Positions 1 to 9,688 of a DNA stretch of 64,000 nucleotides are shown here, piece after piece (the first letter of the stretch is position 1; every line of letters starts with the position of its first letter). The stretch is from Stomorhina lunata (Eukaryota; Arthropoda; Insecta; Diptera; Rhiniidae). Position numbers and translations under genes: made by a program. The notes below the pieces were generated by a model that had not been told where the DNA came from, searched no databases, and saw nothing but the letters and a program-made list of their open reading frames with translations. The stretch spans positions 62,661,928 through 62,725,927 of the forward strand of contig OW121744.1 of NCBI GenBank assembly GCA_933228675.1, read 5' to 3'.

Positions 1-599
1 CAAATTTCGTCCTCTCCTTCATTCGTTTTAACATTTGGACCCAAGTCGTTGTTCTACGAAATAGACACCATACTTGGGCGATGAATCCATTGCCCTCTCA
101 ATTTTACTTTCATCACTTTTAATACTACTTAATGACTGCTAAAATTTGAAGCACGTTTTCGTCCTTTTTTATTTTTTTCACAAATTTTTGGTCACCTCAA
201 GAATTAAAAAAAAAAATGGATAAGGATTAGTAGAACTTTCAGTTTTGCATTGTTTGATATATATTTCGTTAATGTGCTCCATATAGGTATAACATACACC
301 AGGTGTAAATGACGAAAACTTGAACGTAATCTTAAAAAAGTTTTATCTTAGTTCTGAAGAGCAACAAAATATAAGTATTAACGATTTGATGGACCAAAAG
401 AAATTTGTATCTTAAAAAGATACTAACGAAAAATCATTAACGTGAACGGATTTTACATTCAATAAGCTCTCTTAATAAAGCCCCAAAAAAAATATTTAGT
501 GTGCGATCAAAAAATTGTTTGATTTCTTTTAGCTCCGAAAATTAAAACTATTTGATTTTTGTCCATATATTTAAGTCATTTTCTTAATTGATTCTTATA
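1..599. other. AT-rich intronic stretch, no gene seen
   Basis: I see no coding, RNA or recognisable transposon signal here. The stretch lies upstream of the acceptor at 1496 and is inferred to be intron of the gene whose last exon starts at 1497. Confidence 0.4.
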
Positions 600-1260
600 A
601 GGGAACCAGGTCAAATGTAGACCGATTTAGTGAAAATTTATCAGTTTGATTACAGCTTAAACGACAATTATGTGTCCAAATTTTAATTATCTTCTGATTA
701 ATGAGCTTTTATATGTTTTTCGTCAAATTTAGTGCTTTTGTATGAGATATATATATGTATATATATAATTCCCCGACAACATTCCAATTGGAACAAGGGG
801 TACATCTCACAGAAAATGAGCAGCATCCGATTCGATAAGTTTTACATAGCCTAACACTCAATAACGAGTGGCTAGCTGAGTTATGAGGTAAACTGACACT
901 TTTTTTGAAAATTTATTTTTTTTTCAAGTGGGCCTGGCCGGGGATCAAACTTAAAACCTCTGGTATGCTAGGCGGATGACTAACCTGCTATACCACGGCG
1001 GTTCACAATGAGAGCTTTGGTCAAATATGGGCCGATTTCAACAAAATTTGGAACAGCAATTTCTATATATAAGCAGTATTTGTCTTAAGCTTTATAAAAA
1101 TATACTGAAATGTGTGGCCAAAAAATCGAAATTCTATTTATTTTGATGTAATTCGTTATACATATTATAAAACTATACTTTCAATATTACATCGTATATT
1201 TGAATTTTAAGACAAATAATTTTGCAGTACATTTTGATCCTTTAGATCTTTGTTTTATGA
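600..1260. repeat. DINE-B type dispersed repeat, interrupted by a SINE
   Basis: Phrases typical of this repeat occur here (AGAGCTTTGGTCAAATATGG, CCGATTTCAACAAAATTTGG). They recur at 22300-23545, 42396-42890 and 58881-59716. The SINE at 748-1007 splits the copy, and its two halves join at the SINE target duplication. The DINE-1/INE-1-like assignment is inferred from the complete copies elsewhere. Confidence 0.6.
748..1007 (-). mobile_element. tRNA-derived SINE
   Basis: Read on the minus strand, the element starts ACCGCCGTGGTATAGCAGG, which matches a pol III box A. About 45 bases later comes a box B-like GTTTGATCCCC. A body follows (CTCATAACTCAGCTAGCCAC, then CAATTGGAATGTTGTCGGGG) and a TA-dinucleotide tail. 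ATGAGA flanks it on both sides (742-747 and 1008-1013) as a target duplication. The same body occurs at 22656-22922. The split promoter, tRNA-like head, simple tail and target duplication together define a SINE. The parent tRNA is not assigned. Confidence 0.85.
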
Positions 1261-1496
1261 TGTTTTCCAAAAAAGTAACGAATATAGACACACATGGTAA
1301 CGTGGTCGAGGTTTTAATCATTACATTATTTTCGTTGCATACTCCGTTTGGCTGACTTTGTTTGAACTCTTAACAATGCTGTAAAGAAGCTATCAAAGAA
1401 TTTAAATAAAGAAGATATTTTATGGGTTTATTAAACATTTTCTAAAATGTTTATACTTAGTGTATTCGAGTTAAATATTATTGTTTTTTTTTGCAG

Positions 1497-1810
1497 TTAA
1501 AAAAGCACCACATTCAACGCGGTCATATACAGTTACCCATCCCCACATTCAGCAGCATCAAACACAAACACAACAACAACAACAGCAGCAGCAGCAGGTT
1601 CATCATCATCAGCAACAGCATATTATACAAGAGATGCCAACATCATCATCTTCAGCACTGGGTGGTCAACTATTGGCCTCGCAGGATGTTCGCGAAGTGG
1701 CTAGACAGCTAAAACGTCTTGCGGACATTAAAGCCGAAAAGCTCAAATTTGACATTGCCCGTTTTAAGTTCAATAATCCTGGTTTCAACTACAATTTTAA
1801 TCCCTCATAG
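1497..1810 (+). CDS. 3'-terminal coding exon of a glutamine-rich protein (partial gene)
   Basis: A long pyrimidine tract and TTGCAG end at 1496, giving a good splice acceptor. The exon enters in the frame where its first two bases complete a codon, and it stops at TAG 1808-1810. It encodes about 104 residues: a basic start, a Gln-rich block with nine consecutive Gln, a His/Gln stretch, a Ser run, and a conserved-looking charged C-terminus (LASQDVREVARQLKRLADIK, then a Phe/Asn-rich tail ending NFNPS). The tail is predicted to be helical and then aromatic. I do not recognise the protein. The codon quality, the splice acceptor and two downstream poly(A) signals argue for a real host gene whose other exons lie to the left of the window. 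A residual ATG inside the exon is not needed as a start. Confidence 0.75.
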
Positions 1811-1994
1811 TAGGATCATTATGAGTCGGAATATTATTAAGAAGAAAAACAAATCCAAATTGAAAAACAATATAAATAGTTCTAAGATTTTAATCTATTG
1901 TCACACAAACTCAACTAAGATTATCATGATTCTTTTTTTCTTATTCTTTTTCTACTTATAAATGTTATTTTGGTTTTCATTTCTAACATCGTAC

Positions 1995-2110
1995 AATAAA
2001 TACACTTTTTCATGATATCAATATAATGCAAATATTAACTTACAACATTAATGTATAAAAAAATGATTGCATATACATTTAAAATAGTAATATTTTAAGT
2101 CTTAAATAAA
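1995..2110 (+). other. Poly(A) signals of the glutamine-rich gene
   Basis: AATAAA occurs at 1995-2000 and again at 2105-2110, about 190 and 300 bases after the stop at 1810. Both lie in AU-rich 3' UTR-like sequence. They are the most likely cleavage signals for the upstream exon; which one is used cannot be told. Confidence 0.5.
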
Positions 2111-2950
2111 AGTAAAAGTAATTTTTGTGAGTCTAAACCTTCTCGAGTATTTAGTGTTGTTTTCTTATGATTTTTATTTTTATAATAAATTTTGATATTT
2201 CGCATTATAAAATATTCAAATACTCGACATAGTTAAAACAAAAACCATTGTAATATGTATGTATTATTAGTTACGTTCCTGCAACGTAAAAACTTCTTAA
2301 TTAAATTATATATTTCATTAAAACAACATTTTATTTTAGAGAGTATATTAAAATTTTGTTTTAAGTTTTTTCTCTTAAATGTACATGTACATCAAATCAA
2401 ATGATTCAGTTTTAGTCATTTAGTTTTAAAAAACATTTTAAATAAATAAATACAAAAGAAAGAAAATACAAATCTCTTAAATGAAATGATTTATATTTTT
2501 TGTGTTGTGATATTGATATCTTTCAATATCAGCCATGTCACATAACTTTATTCCGTTAGGAAGTGGTATAAATTTCGTATTTTGCTTCTATATAAAAAGT
2601 AAAACGAACAATTTTTTTCCAAATTAAGTTTAATGAAATCATTTTATATTTTTAAAGTGGAATTGAATTTGTATGTTTTTGATTGTTTATTAAATATTTG
2701 AATAATTCCTTCAAGGTAGAGCTACAGCTTTCAGTTGAAAAAATTCGTGTTTTGTAATGCTTAAGAGCATTTACAATTTTTCAGAATTTATAAAACTTAA
2801 AACCCGTTCGATCGGAATTCAACTTCGAAATGGTATTTAATTTCGAACTGAATTTGTGACATTTCTGCATATGTAATTCCGACATATTAGAATTTTTGGA
2901 TTTTAAAACCTAAACTAGAAATGTTATGCTTGAAAGTAAAAAAACTGGGC
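2111..2950. other. Intergenic AT-rich stretch, nothing recognised
   Basis: No coding similarity, RNA gene or repeat boundary was seen here. Confidence 0.4.
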
Positions 2951-2952
2951 TC

Positions 2953-4243
2953 TTATCGCGTAACTCGATTCGAAAAGTAAAATCTTTCGAAAGAAATTTC
3001 CGAATCGAAAGATAAACCGTACTGTGTAAATCGTTCGAAACGAACACAGAGTTGTATTCACAAACATAAGCGAAAATTTGTAAAAATGTTGGTAGCACTG
3101 CTGTTTGACACACATATTTCCCAAAACAAAACATATCAAGAATCAATGAGCAATTACAATTTTAATTAATTTTATAATATAGATTGCGTTTCCTTATGGT
3201 TCGATGATGAAAATGATACGGTGCCTGAAAGAGTCCAAAAAGAAATGAATTAGAGACTCTTCAAACATAATGGATCTTTCTAATAAAATATAAATAACCG
3301 TATACACTCGCAATTAAATTAGCAATTAGCACAATTCAATTAGACTATATTGTTTAACAATTTCCAATTCAAGGTCTACAATAGCTTTTTTCATTTCCAA
3401 TTGTTGAACCTTTCTTTTGGATTATTACAACTCTGTCACTTCTTTGAAATCGAATTTTTCTTTTTGTAGTTTAATTTTTTCTTTTTCAAGTTGAATTTCT
3501 TAGTTTTTGAGTTTATAGGAATTGGAATTTTCATTTAAATCATTTTCAAGAATACGTTTCGTATTAATGTTGGCACATTGTGTGAATGATTTTTTTGCTC
3601 CAAACTGTTGTGTCCCAGACATTCCGCTTACTGCTTCCTCTATTGAAAACAAATTGGAAGTTTGATGTTCTAATGGCGTAAGCGAGCATTATCTGCTAGG
3701 TCAATCTCCAGTCCCAGAAATATTGCTATGGTTCCTACGACATTTGCTTCTTACGTTATTTTTGTAGAAAACCCAAACCTAAAAATAAATTTAAATAATT
3801 TTTTCAAAATATTGACTTGCTAACATTTAAATGTCCTTTTGCCAATGATGCCCTGTCATATATTAAACCATTTCCTCATATTGTTTTTTGTTTGGGTACA
3901 TACATTTTTTCGGAATATTCCTTTAAAATGTTAACAATTCAAATTTATTATTTGATTCATTTTATTAAAATGTATTTTTATTTAAAAAAGTATAATTTAT
4001 ATAAATACTTACATTTTTCTCAATTGTCACTACCTAAATAGCTTTCGAACAATTTCCTATAATTTTAAACCACAAAAATGTCCGTTTTCGTAATACACAG
4101 TTGCACTTACGAAAGGGAAATTTAATTGTCGAAAGAAAAAAAACTTGTCCGCACTTTCGAAACAAAACGTACGAATATCATATTAGACAGTACCATTTGT
4201 ACGAACTCGAAAGTTTTCTGTTTCGAATCGAGTTACGTGGTAA
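2953..4243 (-). mobile_element. Decayed PIF/Harbinger-like DNA element
   Basis: Short terminal inverted repeats share CGTAACTCGATTCGAA (2959-2974 and, inverted, 4222-4237). Looser similarity in CTTTCGA/TTCGTAC motifs extends inward. The interior carries a minus-strand relic of a Myb/SANT-type accessory protein at 3331-3676. Harbinger elements characteristically encode such a protein beside the nuclease; no nuclease is visible here. No clean 3-bp duplication was found, so the exact ends are uncertain. Confidence 0.5.
3331..3676 (-). pseudogene. Myb/SANT-like transposon accessory protein, C-terminal relic
   Basis: The minus-strand reading from 3676 gives PLEHQTSNLFSIEEAVSGMS, then GTQQFGAKKSF, then a long Lys/Glu/Leu coiled coil (EIQLEKEKIKLQKEKFDF), then QQLEMKKAIVDLELE. 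Stops interrupt it after the YKLKN segment and twice after VTEL, so it is not functional. A short linker followed by a heptad-like K/E/L coil is typical of the C-terminus of Myb/SANT-like proteins in PIF/Harbinger elements. The DNA-binding N-terminus has decayed. Another coiled-coil protein cannot be excluded. Confidence 0.5.
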
Positions 4244-4329
4244 CCCCCCCCTGTTTTGATTGTCTTTTAAAGGGGTGTTTGATGTACTTTTGGTTCAAGA
4301 TTGAGGAATAATCATTAATTAATCTTAGG

Positions 4330-4465
4330 TCCCAAAATAGTACTCAGTTTCGACGATTATATCTTTATCGGCGCAAATTTTTTTTCGGCGAACATTTTCT
4401 TCAGTCTTGAGAGCTGGAAAAAGTCTCTGGGTGCCAGATCTGTAGAATACAGTGAATGCAAACAA
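4330..4465 (-). pseudogene. mariner transposase C-terminal fragment
   Basis: Minus-strand reading: LHSLYSTDLAPRDFFQLSRL followed by KKMFAEKKFAPIKI and a stop. This aligns by eye with the mariner segment around the last catalytic Asp (YSPDLAPxDFFLF...LKKxLxGKKF). Only this fragment survives. Confidence 0.65.
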
Positions 4466-4764
4466 TAAAAAAAAAAAATTCACTCAATCGTCAGCCGCTT
4501 GAGTTATATAAACTCCACATTAAAATATGTTTATGAGGTTGACATCTTATGCCACCCTGCTGCACTTTCTGGCGAACATTAGCCTATACCTTCTATAGCC
4601 TTTATTTCTAGCTAAATTTTGTTTTGTTTTTCTTATTCATCACTTCTTCTAAATACCGGTTAAATAAATTCATAGCATGAAAATAATTAAGCCTTAAAGT
4701 ATGCACTATTTTTTATTCATGATTTTACTTTAAAATATTAAAGTAAAATTTTATGTGACTTTTT

Positions 4765-4830
4765 ATACCCACCATCAAAAACAATGGGGGTTATATTGAG
4801 ATTGTCATTCCGTTTGTAATTTTCTTAATA
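4765..4830. repeat. Left piece of a DINE-A type repeat
   Basis: TATACCCACCATCAAAAAC, then ATTGTCATTCCGTTTGTAAT: the terminal signature of the DINE-A family (compare 33690-33758, inverted). The repeat resumes at 9689 after the Tigger insertion. The reconstructed junction CTTAATATTGGCT matches the uninterrupted copy at 53748-53760. Confidence 0.8.
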
Positions 4831-6405
4831 CAGTCGGGCCTCGATTATCCGTGATGGTCGGAACAGAGACATTACGGATTAATCGAACAACAATTGTCAT
4901 CATAAAGTTTTTTGAATATTTTTATTGTATAGCAAGTAAACATTCGTGTACATACATATTTACATTAAAAAAAATTAATTCAAGAAGTTTATCCACATTT
5001 GAAAATTAAGTAAGTATGTATACATTAAAGTTTTCACAGAAAACATGAGGTAAAAAATGACATCAAGCAAAAAAAAAAAAAAAAGAGAATACAATTTCTT
5101 AAAAAGTCAGGTAATGTTGTTTGTCTAGTATTTTTCAATTTATAATTTTCTTTTATAAGTTTTTCTTGGATGCGATAAATTTACATTTTATCCTGCTCTG
5201 TAATTCCGGAGCAACCAGGGCTTTCCAGGAAATTCAGCAATGTGCTATCGCTTCTTTTAAAGTGGTTTCTGGAACAATTACATCATCTTCGTCAGTGTCT
5301 TTTGAGCCATTGTCTCGCTCAGGTTCATCTGGGTTACTGTTTGCCATGCTTATAATTACTTCATCTGACAAAACCGCAAATTGAGAGGCATTTTCATCAC
5401 ATTTGAGCCATGTTTCTATATCCTCTGTGGTAAAGTCATCCGTAATATTGATTATCTGTGTCACATTCTCGAACGTATTCGACATTTCCATACCTACAAC
5501 AAAAATCAATTAATTTTTGCATGAAAATGTTTTATAAAATGTTTAAAATATGCCTACATACTTTCATTATCTGGGCAGAGCAAATCCAATGGACCACAGG
5601 GCTTTCTTTATATTAAATTCTTTCTTAAAATCTTCTCTATTATTTGACGAGACTAGTTTTTGTACTATAGTTTTACGATAATGGCATTTGAAACTCCATA
5701 TTACGAACTGATCCATTGGTCGGATCAAGGAAGTACAATTCGGCGGCAAATATTTCACAATAACGTTTTTAGCCTTAAAATCGTGAACGTCTGGATGTGC
5801 CGGGCAGTTGTCCAATAACAGAAGGATTTTCTCTCATCTGTAAGACCGATTTTCTTTAAATGCTGTCTAACCTCTGGAACAAAATTTTTGTTAAACTATT
5901 CTAAAAATATTTGCTGCGTTTTGAATTGGCCTTATAAATTACGGAGAGTTCGTTCACATTTTTTAGGGCTCTTGGACGAGCACTTTTACCAACAACTACA
6001 CTAAGAGAAAAATGACGATCTGATTTCAAGAAAAAAAATCTACAATATAAGATTGCGAAATCTTGAATTTTCAATCTTGAAAATATAGTCAGTAAGATTT
6101 ATATTCTTAAATTTAAGAATAAATTCTTAGTTATGAGAATACAATCTAAAAATAAACTGTAATTTGTTTGGTTTTAAGATTTTAATCTTATTATAAGATT
6201 TTAAATCTTAATTTTAGATCGTATTCTTTATTTTAAGATTGTGGTCTTGATTTCAAAATTTTATTCTTATTTTGAAGATGTAAGTTCTAATCTTAAGATC
6301 GTATTCTTGATTTTGTCATAAATTGTAATCAGCCGACCAAAGTAGTTGTGAAAAAGTGAAAAACTAATTTTTTGAGAAAAAATATAAATTTAATAAAAAA
6401 TATAA

Positions 6406-7396
6406 ATGGAAAACCTTAATCCGGATGAAGTGATCCTTTTAAATATTCCAATAGAAGGCAATTTAGTTTCGGTATGTGATGGGGAGTATGAATTGAACTG
6501 CCCTTCACAAGAAATTTCATCAGATTTCTCGGACGATGACGCGTTGCTGAAAAATCTTTTGAAAGAATTCGATCTGGAATGCATTTTTCCGTACCTGCAG
6601 CGTAAGTTTTTCATCATATTTATAAATACATAAGTAAATTTCTTTATAAAAAATTATATTGATTTAATTTGTTTCAGGCTCAAATGTAACTTTTAGAAGT
6701 CTGCAGTATATGAAAGCAGAAGATGTAAAGGAAGCTATTCCACTCTTCGACTTCTGGAAAAAAAACAGGTTTTAATATTTTATTTAGAAAGTAAATTACA
6801 CCACTAATAGTTTTGTCCTTTAGTTTGGAATTGATGAAGATACACTTTCGATGCCGTCGAAGGTAGGTCAATGGCCACAAAAATGTCCGGATGTAACTTC
6901 CACTCCATCGTCTTCTGTAAATGTGGAAGCTAACAAAAAAGTGTTTGACAAGGTAAAAGTATTAGATAATTACTTAATACTTTAAAATGTGTACAAAGCA
7001 TAAAATATTTTCGTTTATTTATATAGGATTTAGCTTTATTATTGAATGAATCAGTAAGTGGCATAAACATCCTAGAATTTTATGCTTCACACAAAGTCTT
7101 AAACAATAACTATCGTGATGAGCTGATCCAGATTATAGAACATCAAATTCTAAAAAAGGATATCGCACTTCATCTTCACGATTGACAGAAATATGCACAC
7201 TTTTTCCAACGGAAGATGAAGTCAAGGTATTTTTGGATACAATTTTTTACTAACTACCTGTAATCTAAAATAAATAAATCAAAATTTTAAAATATAGGAA
7301 TACTATTACAATCCTCGAAAGGGGAAAAAAATAATAAAAAATGTGTTTTATTTTATCACCAAATACGAATATTATAATAAGAAAAAACGTGCTTAA
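6406..7396 (+). pseudogene. SAM-domain-like accessory protein of the hairpin element, five exons, frameshifted
   Basis: Exons are 6406-6601, 6678-6768, 6824-6952, 7027-7226 and 7298-7396, with GTAAGT, GTTTTA, GTAAAA and GTATTT donors and TTTCAG, CTTTAG, ATATAG and ATATAG acceptors. The start is ATG 6406 (MENLNPDEVILLNIPIEGN), followed by an acidic stretch. A SAM-like segment spans exons 1-2: LLKEFDLECIFPYLQ then RSNVTFRSLQYMKAEDVKEA. Exon 4 gives INILEFYASHKVLNNNYRDE and later RLTEICTLFPTEDEVK; exon 5 gives EYYYNPRKGKK. The layout resembles repetitive insect SAM-type proteins that end in a FPTE...KGK motif. One base appears lost in the A8 run closing exon 2, and a second shift lies in exon 4 near 7165. 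The last codons run into the right arm (KKKRA then TAA). The function is unknown. Confidence 0.6.
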
Positions 7397-7815
7397 AATA
7401 AGATTTTCTGCTTGAAATCGAAACTTTTTCTGCTTGAAAGTAGAGTAAATGCGAAAAATCTAATTTTAAGAATAAAATCTTATTTTTCAAGATTGTTTGT
7501 AAGATCGCAATCTTGAAAAAGTTCTAAGAACAAGATCGATAATTAAGAATGCGTTCTTATTAGTTAAGATTATGTTCTTATTAATTAAGAGTGCATTCTT
7601 AAAAATTAAGAATTTAATCTTAATTAATAAGAACATATTCTTAGTTATCGATCCTGTGCTTAGATTTTTTTTAAGATTGCGATCTTACAAAGAATCTTAA
7701 AAAATTAAGATTTTATTCTCAAAATAAGATTTTTCGTATTTACTCTACTTTCAAGCAGAAAAAGTTTCGATTTCAAGCAGAAAATCTTATTATCAGCACG
7801 TTTTTTCCCTGAGTG
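7377..7815. repeat. Long inverted-repeat (hairpin) arm, MITE-like
   Basis: GAAAAAACGTGCTTAAAATA near 7381 mirrors TATCAGCACGTTTTTTCCC near 7794. The two halves pair for about 200 bases each through TTTTCTGCTTGAAATCGAAA and its complement. The arm recurs at 54809-55207 on its own as a MITE. Confidence 0.85.
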
Positions 7816-7982
7816 TAAAGCTTTGCACTGTGTACCAGCAGCATTAGCGCAAACTAAAGTGGTAAGTCTTTCTTTTGACACCTTAGGTCCATCTATGAAA
7901 CTTTCATTATGACAAGTCAAACTGATCTCGGGCAAACACTTCCAAAAAAGGCCAGTCTCGTCCCCATTATAAACTTGCTCAC

Positions 7983-8515
7983 TAGGGTGGGTCGATTTTT
8001 TTTAGTAAACAATCGTATAGCAAAATCGAAATCTGCACCTGATTCTAAGAAAGTTTCCCTAAGAAACCATGTGTCTAAAATGAAATCGTAGCTAGCGCCG
8101 CGAGGCCTGAAAATATTCACTTCCTACATATTGAATAGAATTTTGGAAAAAAAAATAGTTTTGGATATAATTCGATATCTTGAGAACTGATGAAGATATC
8201 TCAGTGAAACTTCAGGTGGACAAAGCTTTTGAGCTACAGTAGAGCTTAGTAGAATGCCATTAGGCTCCCAAATGTGAAACCAAAGTTTAAAATGTCGAAG
8301 GAATTTCTTCTTAAAATTATATCCAAAACTATTTTTTTTTCCAAAATTTTATTCAATGTGTAGGAAATTAATATTTTCAGGCCTCGCGGCGCTAGCTAGG
8401 ATTTCATTTTAGACACCTGGTTTCTTAGGGAAACTTTCTTAGAATCAGGTGCAGATTTCGATTTTACTATACGATTGTTGCGTTTTTTGGCTCCCATACA
8501 AATCGACCCACTCTA
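7983..8515. mobile_element. hAT-like MITE with 8-bp target duplication
   Basis: The ends are TAGGGTGGGTCGATTT and, inverted, TAGAGTGGGTCGATTT. Near-identical inverted arms of about 140 bp follow, including AAATCGAAATCTGCACCTG and TAGCTAGCGCCGCGAGGCC. TTGCTCAC flanks it (7975-7982 and 8516-8523). Removal of the insert and one copy restores the Tigger reading NLSSEQVYNGDETG. The length is 533 bp with no coding capacity. The 8-bp duplication and TAG ends fit hAT; P-type is the alternative. Confidence 0.85.
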
Positions 8516-8901
8516 TTGCTCACTGCTAAGATTTTCTGTTGATATTAAGTCATTTAATTCTTCTTCAAACATTGTGGTACTTACATAGTCTGCTGAAGAT
8601 TTTTTTCCTTCAGCATTAAGTGTCCTTATTCCATGTCTATTCTTAAAATTTTGCAGCCACTCGTTGGGATATTCATATTTATTTTAACTTTATCTTCAAT
8701 ATTTAAAACGTTTCCTTGTCCTTTTACCACTGCTAATGATGCCATACTAAATGAATTTAGATCTAAACGCCCGTACTTCTCAAAAAATTAAACTAATCAC
8801 TTGTGGTTCACTTATCGTATGCAAAAAAAGGGAATTCCCCGTTTTCATGTTTATTATATACATTAAAACAACAGCAGTTAAAATCAACGATCTGAAGTTA
8901 C

Positions 8902-9509
8902 TTACTTACTTACTTAAATTGCCTATTGTAACAACCTGTTTAGGTCAAAGGCCGAGCATATTTTAGAATTCCATGCGCTTCTATCTTGTGCGCATATTCT
9001 CCAATTTCTTATGCCAAGTTTTGAAAGATTTTCTTCTACTTGGTCTTTCCATCGAAGTTTTGGTAGCTACGTTAACACCCGTTAAAGTAGTGAGCTAATA
9101 TGTGCCGCGAGTTCCCCCATAAGAACTATAAAAACATGGGTCTGGGACGTCGGGCTAGTAACCCACTCCTAGAAAAAAAATTACTATGAAAAAGCAAAAA
9201 AGAATTAAAACGGCCCTCCCTAATGTTGACGACTATGGCAAACTAAAAAAGGACCATGATTTAAGGATCAGCACATGGAACATCCGAACCCTCTACAGAG
9301 GAGGTGCTTTGACCCAGTTGATGGATGTCCTCGAGGAATATAAATGCGATCTAACTGCTGTCCAGGAAGTAAGATGGAATGGCAACGGCGTCGCCAAGAC
9401 ACCAAAAGGTGACCTATATTACAGCTGCCATCAGAGAAAGCATGAATTTGGTTGCGGATTTATAGTCAGCAAAAAAATGCGAAACCTAGTCTCCAGATTC
9501 ACCCCAGTT
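8902..9509 (-). mobile_element. LINE-A copy with inverted 5' part (twin-priming product)
   Basis: A 16-bp duplication, AACGATCTGAAGTTAC, flanks it (8886-8901 and 9510-9525). From 8902 to about 9065 the 3' end of LINE-A lies on the minus strand: the TTAC-repeat tail, then GGTCAAAGGCCGAGCATATT. From about 9066 to 9509 the near-5' end lies on the plus strand: GTTAACACCCGTTAAAGTAG, the ATG at 9186 and the endonuclease start. Opposite orientation of the two element ends inside one target duplication is the signature of twin-priming during LINE integration. Confidence 0.88.
9186..9509 (+). pseudogene. LINE-A EEP endonuclease, N-terminal fragment
   Basis: ATG 9186 opens MKKQKRIKTALPNVDDYGKL. The endonuclease/exonuclease/phosphatase motif 1, RISTWNIRTLYRGGALTQLM, comes next, then DLTAVQEVRWNGNG (metal-binding Glu in QEVRW) and FGCGFIVSKKMRNLVSRF. 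The frame then runs by chance through the target duplication into Tigger DNA and stops at 9614. In an intact LINE this domain nicks the target. Here only about 108 residues remain. Confidence 0.85.
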
Positions 9510-9688
9510 AACGATCTGAAGTTACATAATAAAAAAAATCTGTCATCACGGATAATAGAGGTAATCACGGTTAATCGAGGCAAACAATTTAAAAACATTT
9601 TAAGCAAAAAATAATAAACTGATCTTTAGCCATCAGGGTTAATCGGGGTTACCGGTTAACCGGATCACGAATAATCAAGGCCTGATTG

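Larger units (their letters stand above)
5999..7815 (+). mobile_element. TA-targeting hairpin-armed element carrying a spliced SAM-like gene
   Basis: The ends are CACTAAGAGAAAAATG at 5999 and, inverted from 7815, CACTCAGGGAAAAAACG. TA flanks both sides (5997-5998, 7816-7817). When the insert and one TA are removed, the Tigger reading frame rejoins as QCKALVVVGKSARP, so the boundaries are firm. The left arm (about 6003-6330) and the right arm (7377-7815) are dominated by AAGATT/AATCTT/AAGAAT words that fold on themselves. Between them lies the intron-containing gene at 6406-7396. No transposase is visible. The superfamily is unassigned; the TA duplication suggests something related to Tc1/mariner. 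Confidence 0.8.
5234..8745 (-). pseudogene. Tigger/pogo DDE transposase, split by insertions
   Basis: Likely start ATG at 8745 (MASLAVVKGQGNVLN), then a frameshift. The CENP-B-like helix-turn-helix remnant follows (EWLQNFKNRHGIRTLNAEGK). After the 8515-7983 insert comes the first acidic motif VYNGDETGLFWKCLPE, then KVSKERLTTLVCANAAGTQ. After the 7815-5999 insert come LVVVGKSARPRALKN, the second motif MDNCPAHP and the third PMDQ, and an acidic C-terminus with WLKCDENASQFAVLSDEV. The three catalytic Asp motifs are therefore all still readable. The N-terminal HTH half is missing, and several frameshifts and stops are present. A nuclear DDE recombinase role follows from the family. Confidence 0.85.
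4831..9688 (-). mobile_element. Tigger/pogo-group DNA transposon, nested and broken
   Basis: The terminal inverted repeats are CAGTCGGGCCTCGATTATCC at the left (4831) and, read inward from 9688, CAATCAGGCCTTGATTATTC. TA flanks both ends (4829-4830, 9689-9690), the target duplication of the Tc1/mariner superfamily. The host DINE-A repeat joins cleanly across it. The transposase is on the minus strand. Three later insertions (5999-7815, 7983-8515, 8902-9509) expand about 1.9 kb of element to 4.86 kb. It is inactive. Confidence 0.9.

Noticed and set aside
930..1007. Functional tRNA gene on the minus strand
   Set aside because: The head is tRNA-like but diverged in box B, is followed by a SINE body and TA tail, and has a target duplication.
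1491..1712. Alternative reading frame over the glutamine-rich exon
   Set aside because: It lacks the splice-compatible entry and the conserved tail, and gives Ser/Asn runs from the shifted CAG tract.
7917..8120. Frames over 7909-8120 on both strands
   Set aside because: They lie in the inverted arm of the hAT-like MITE; their openness comes from the low stop density of that arm.
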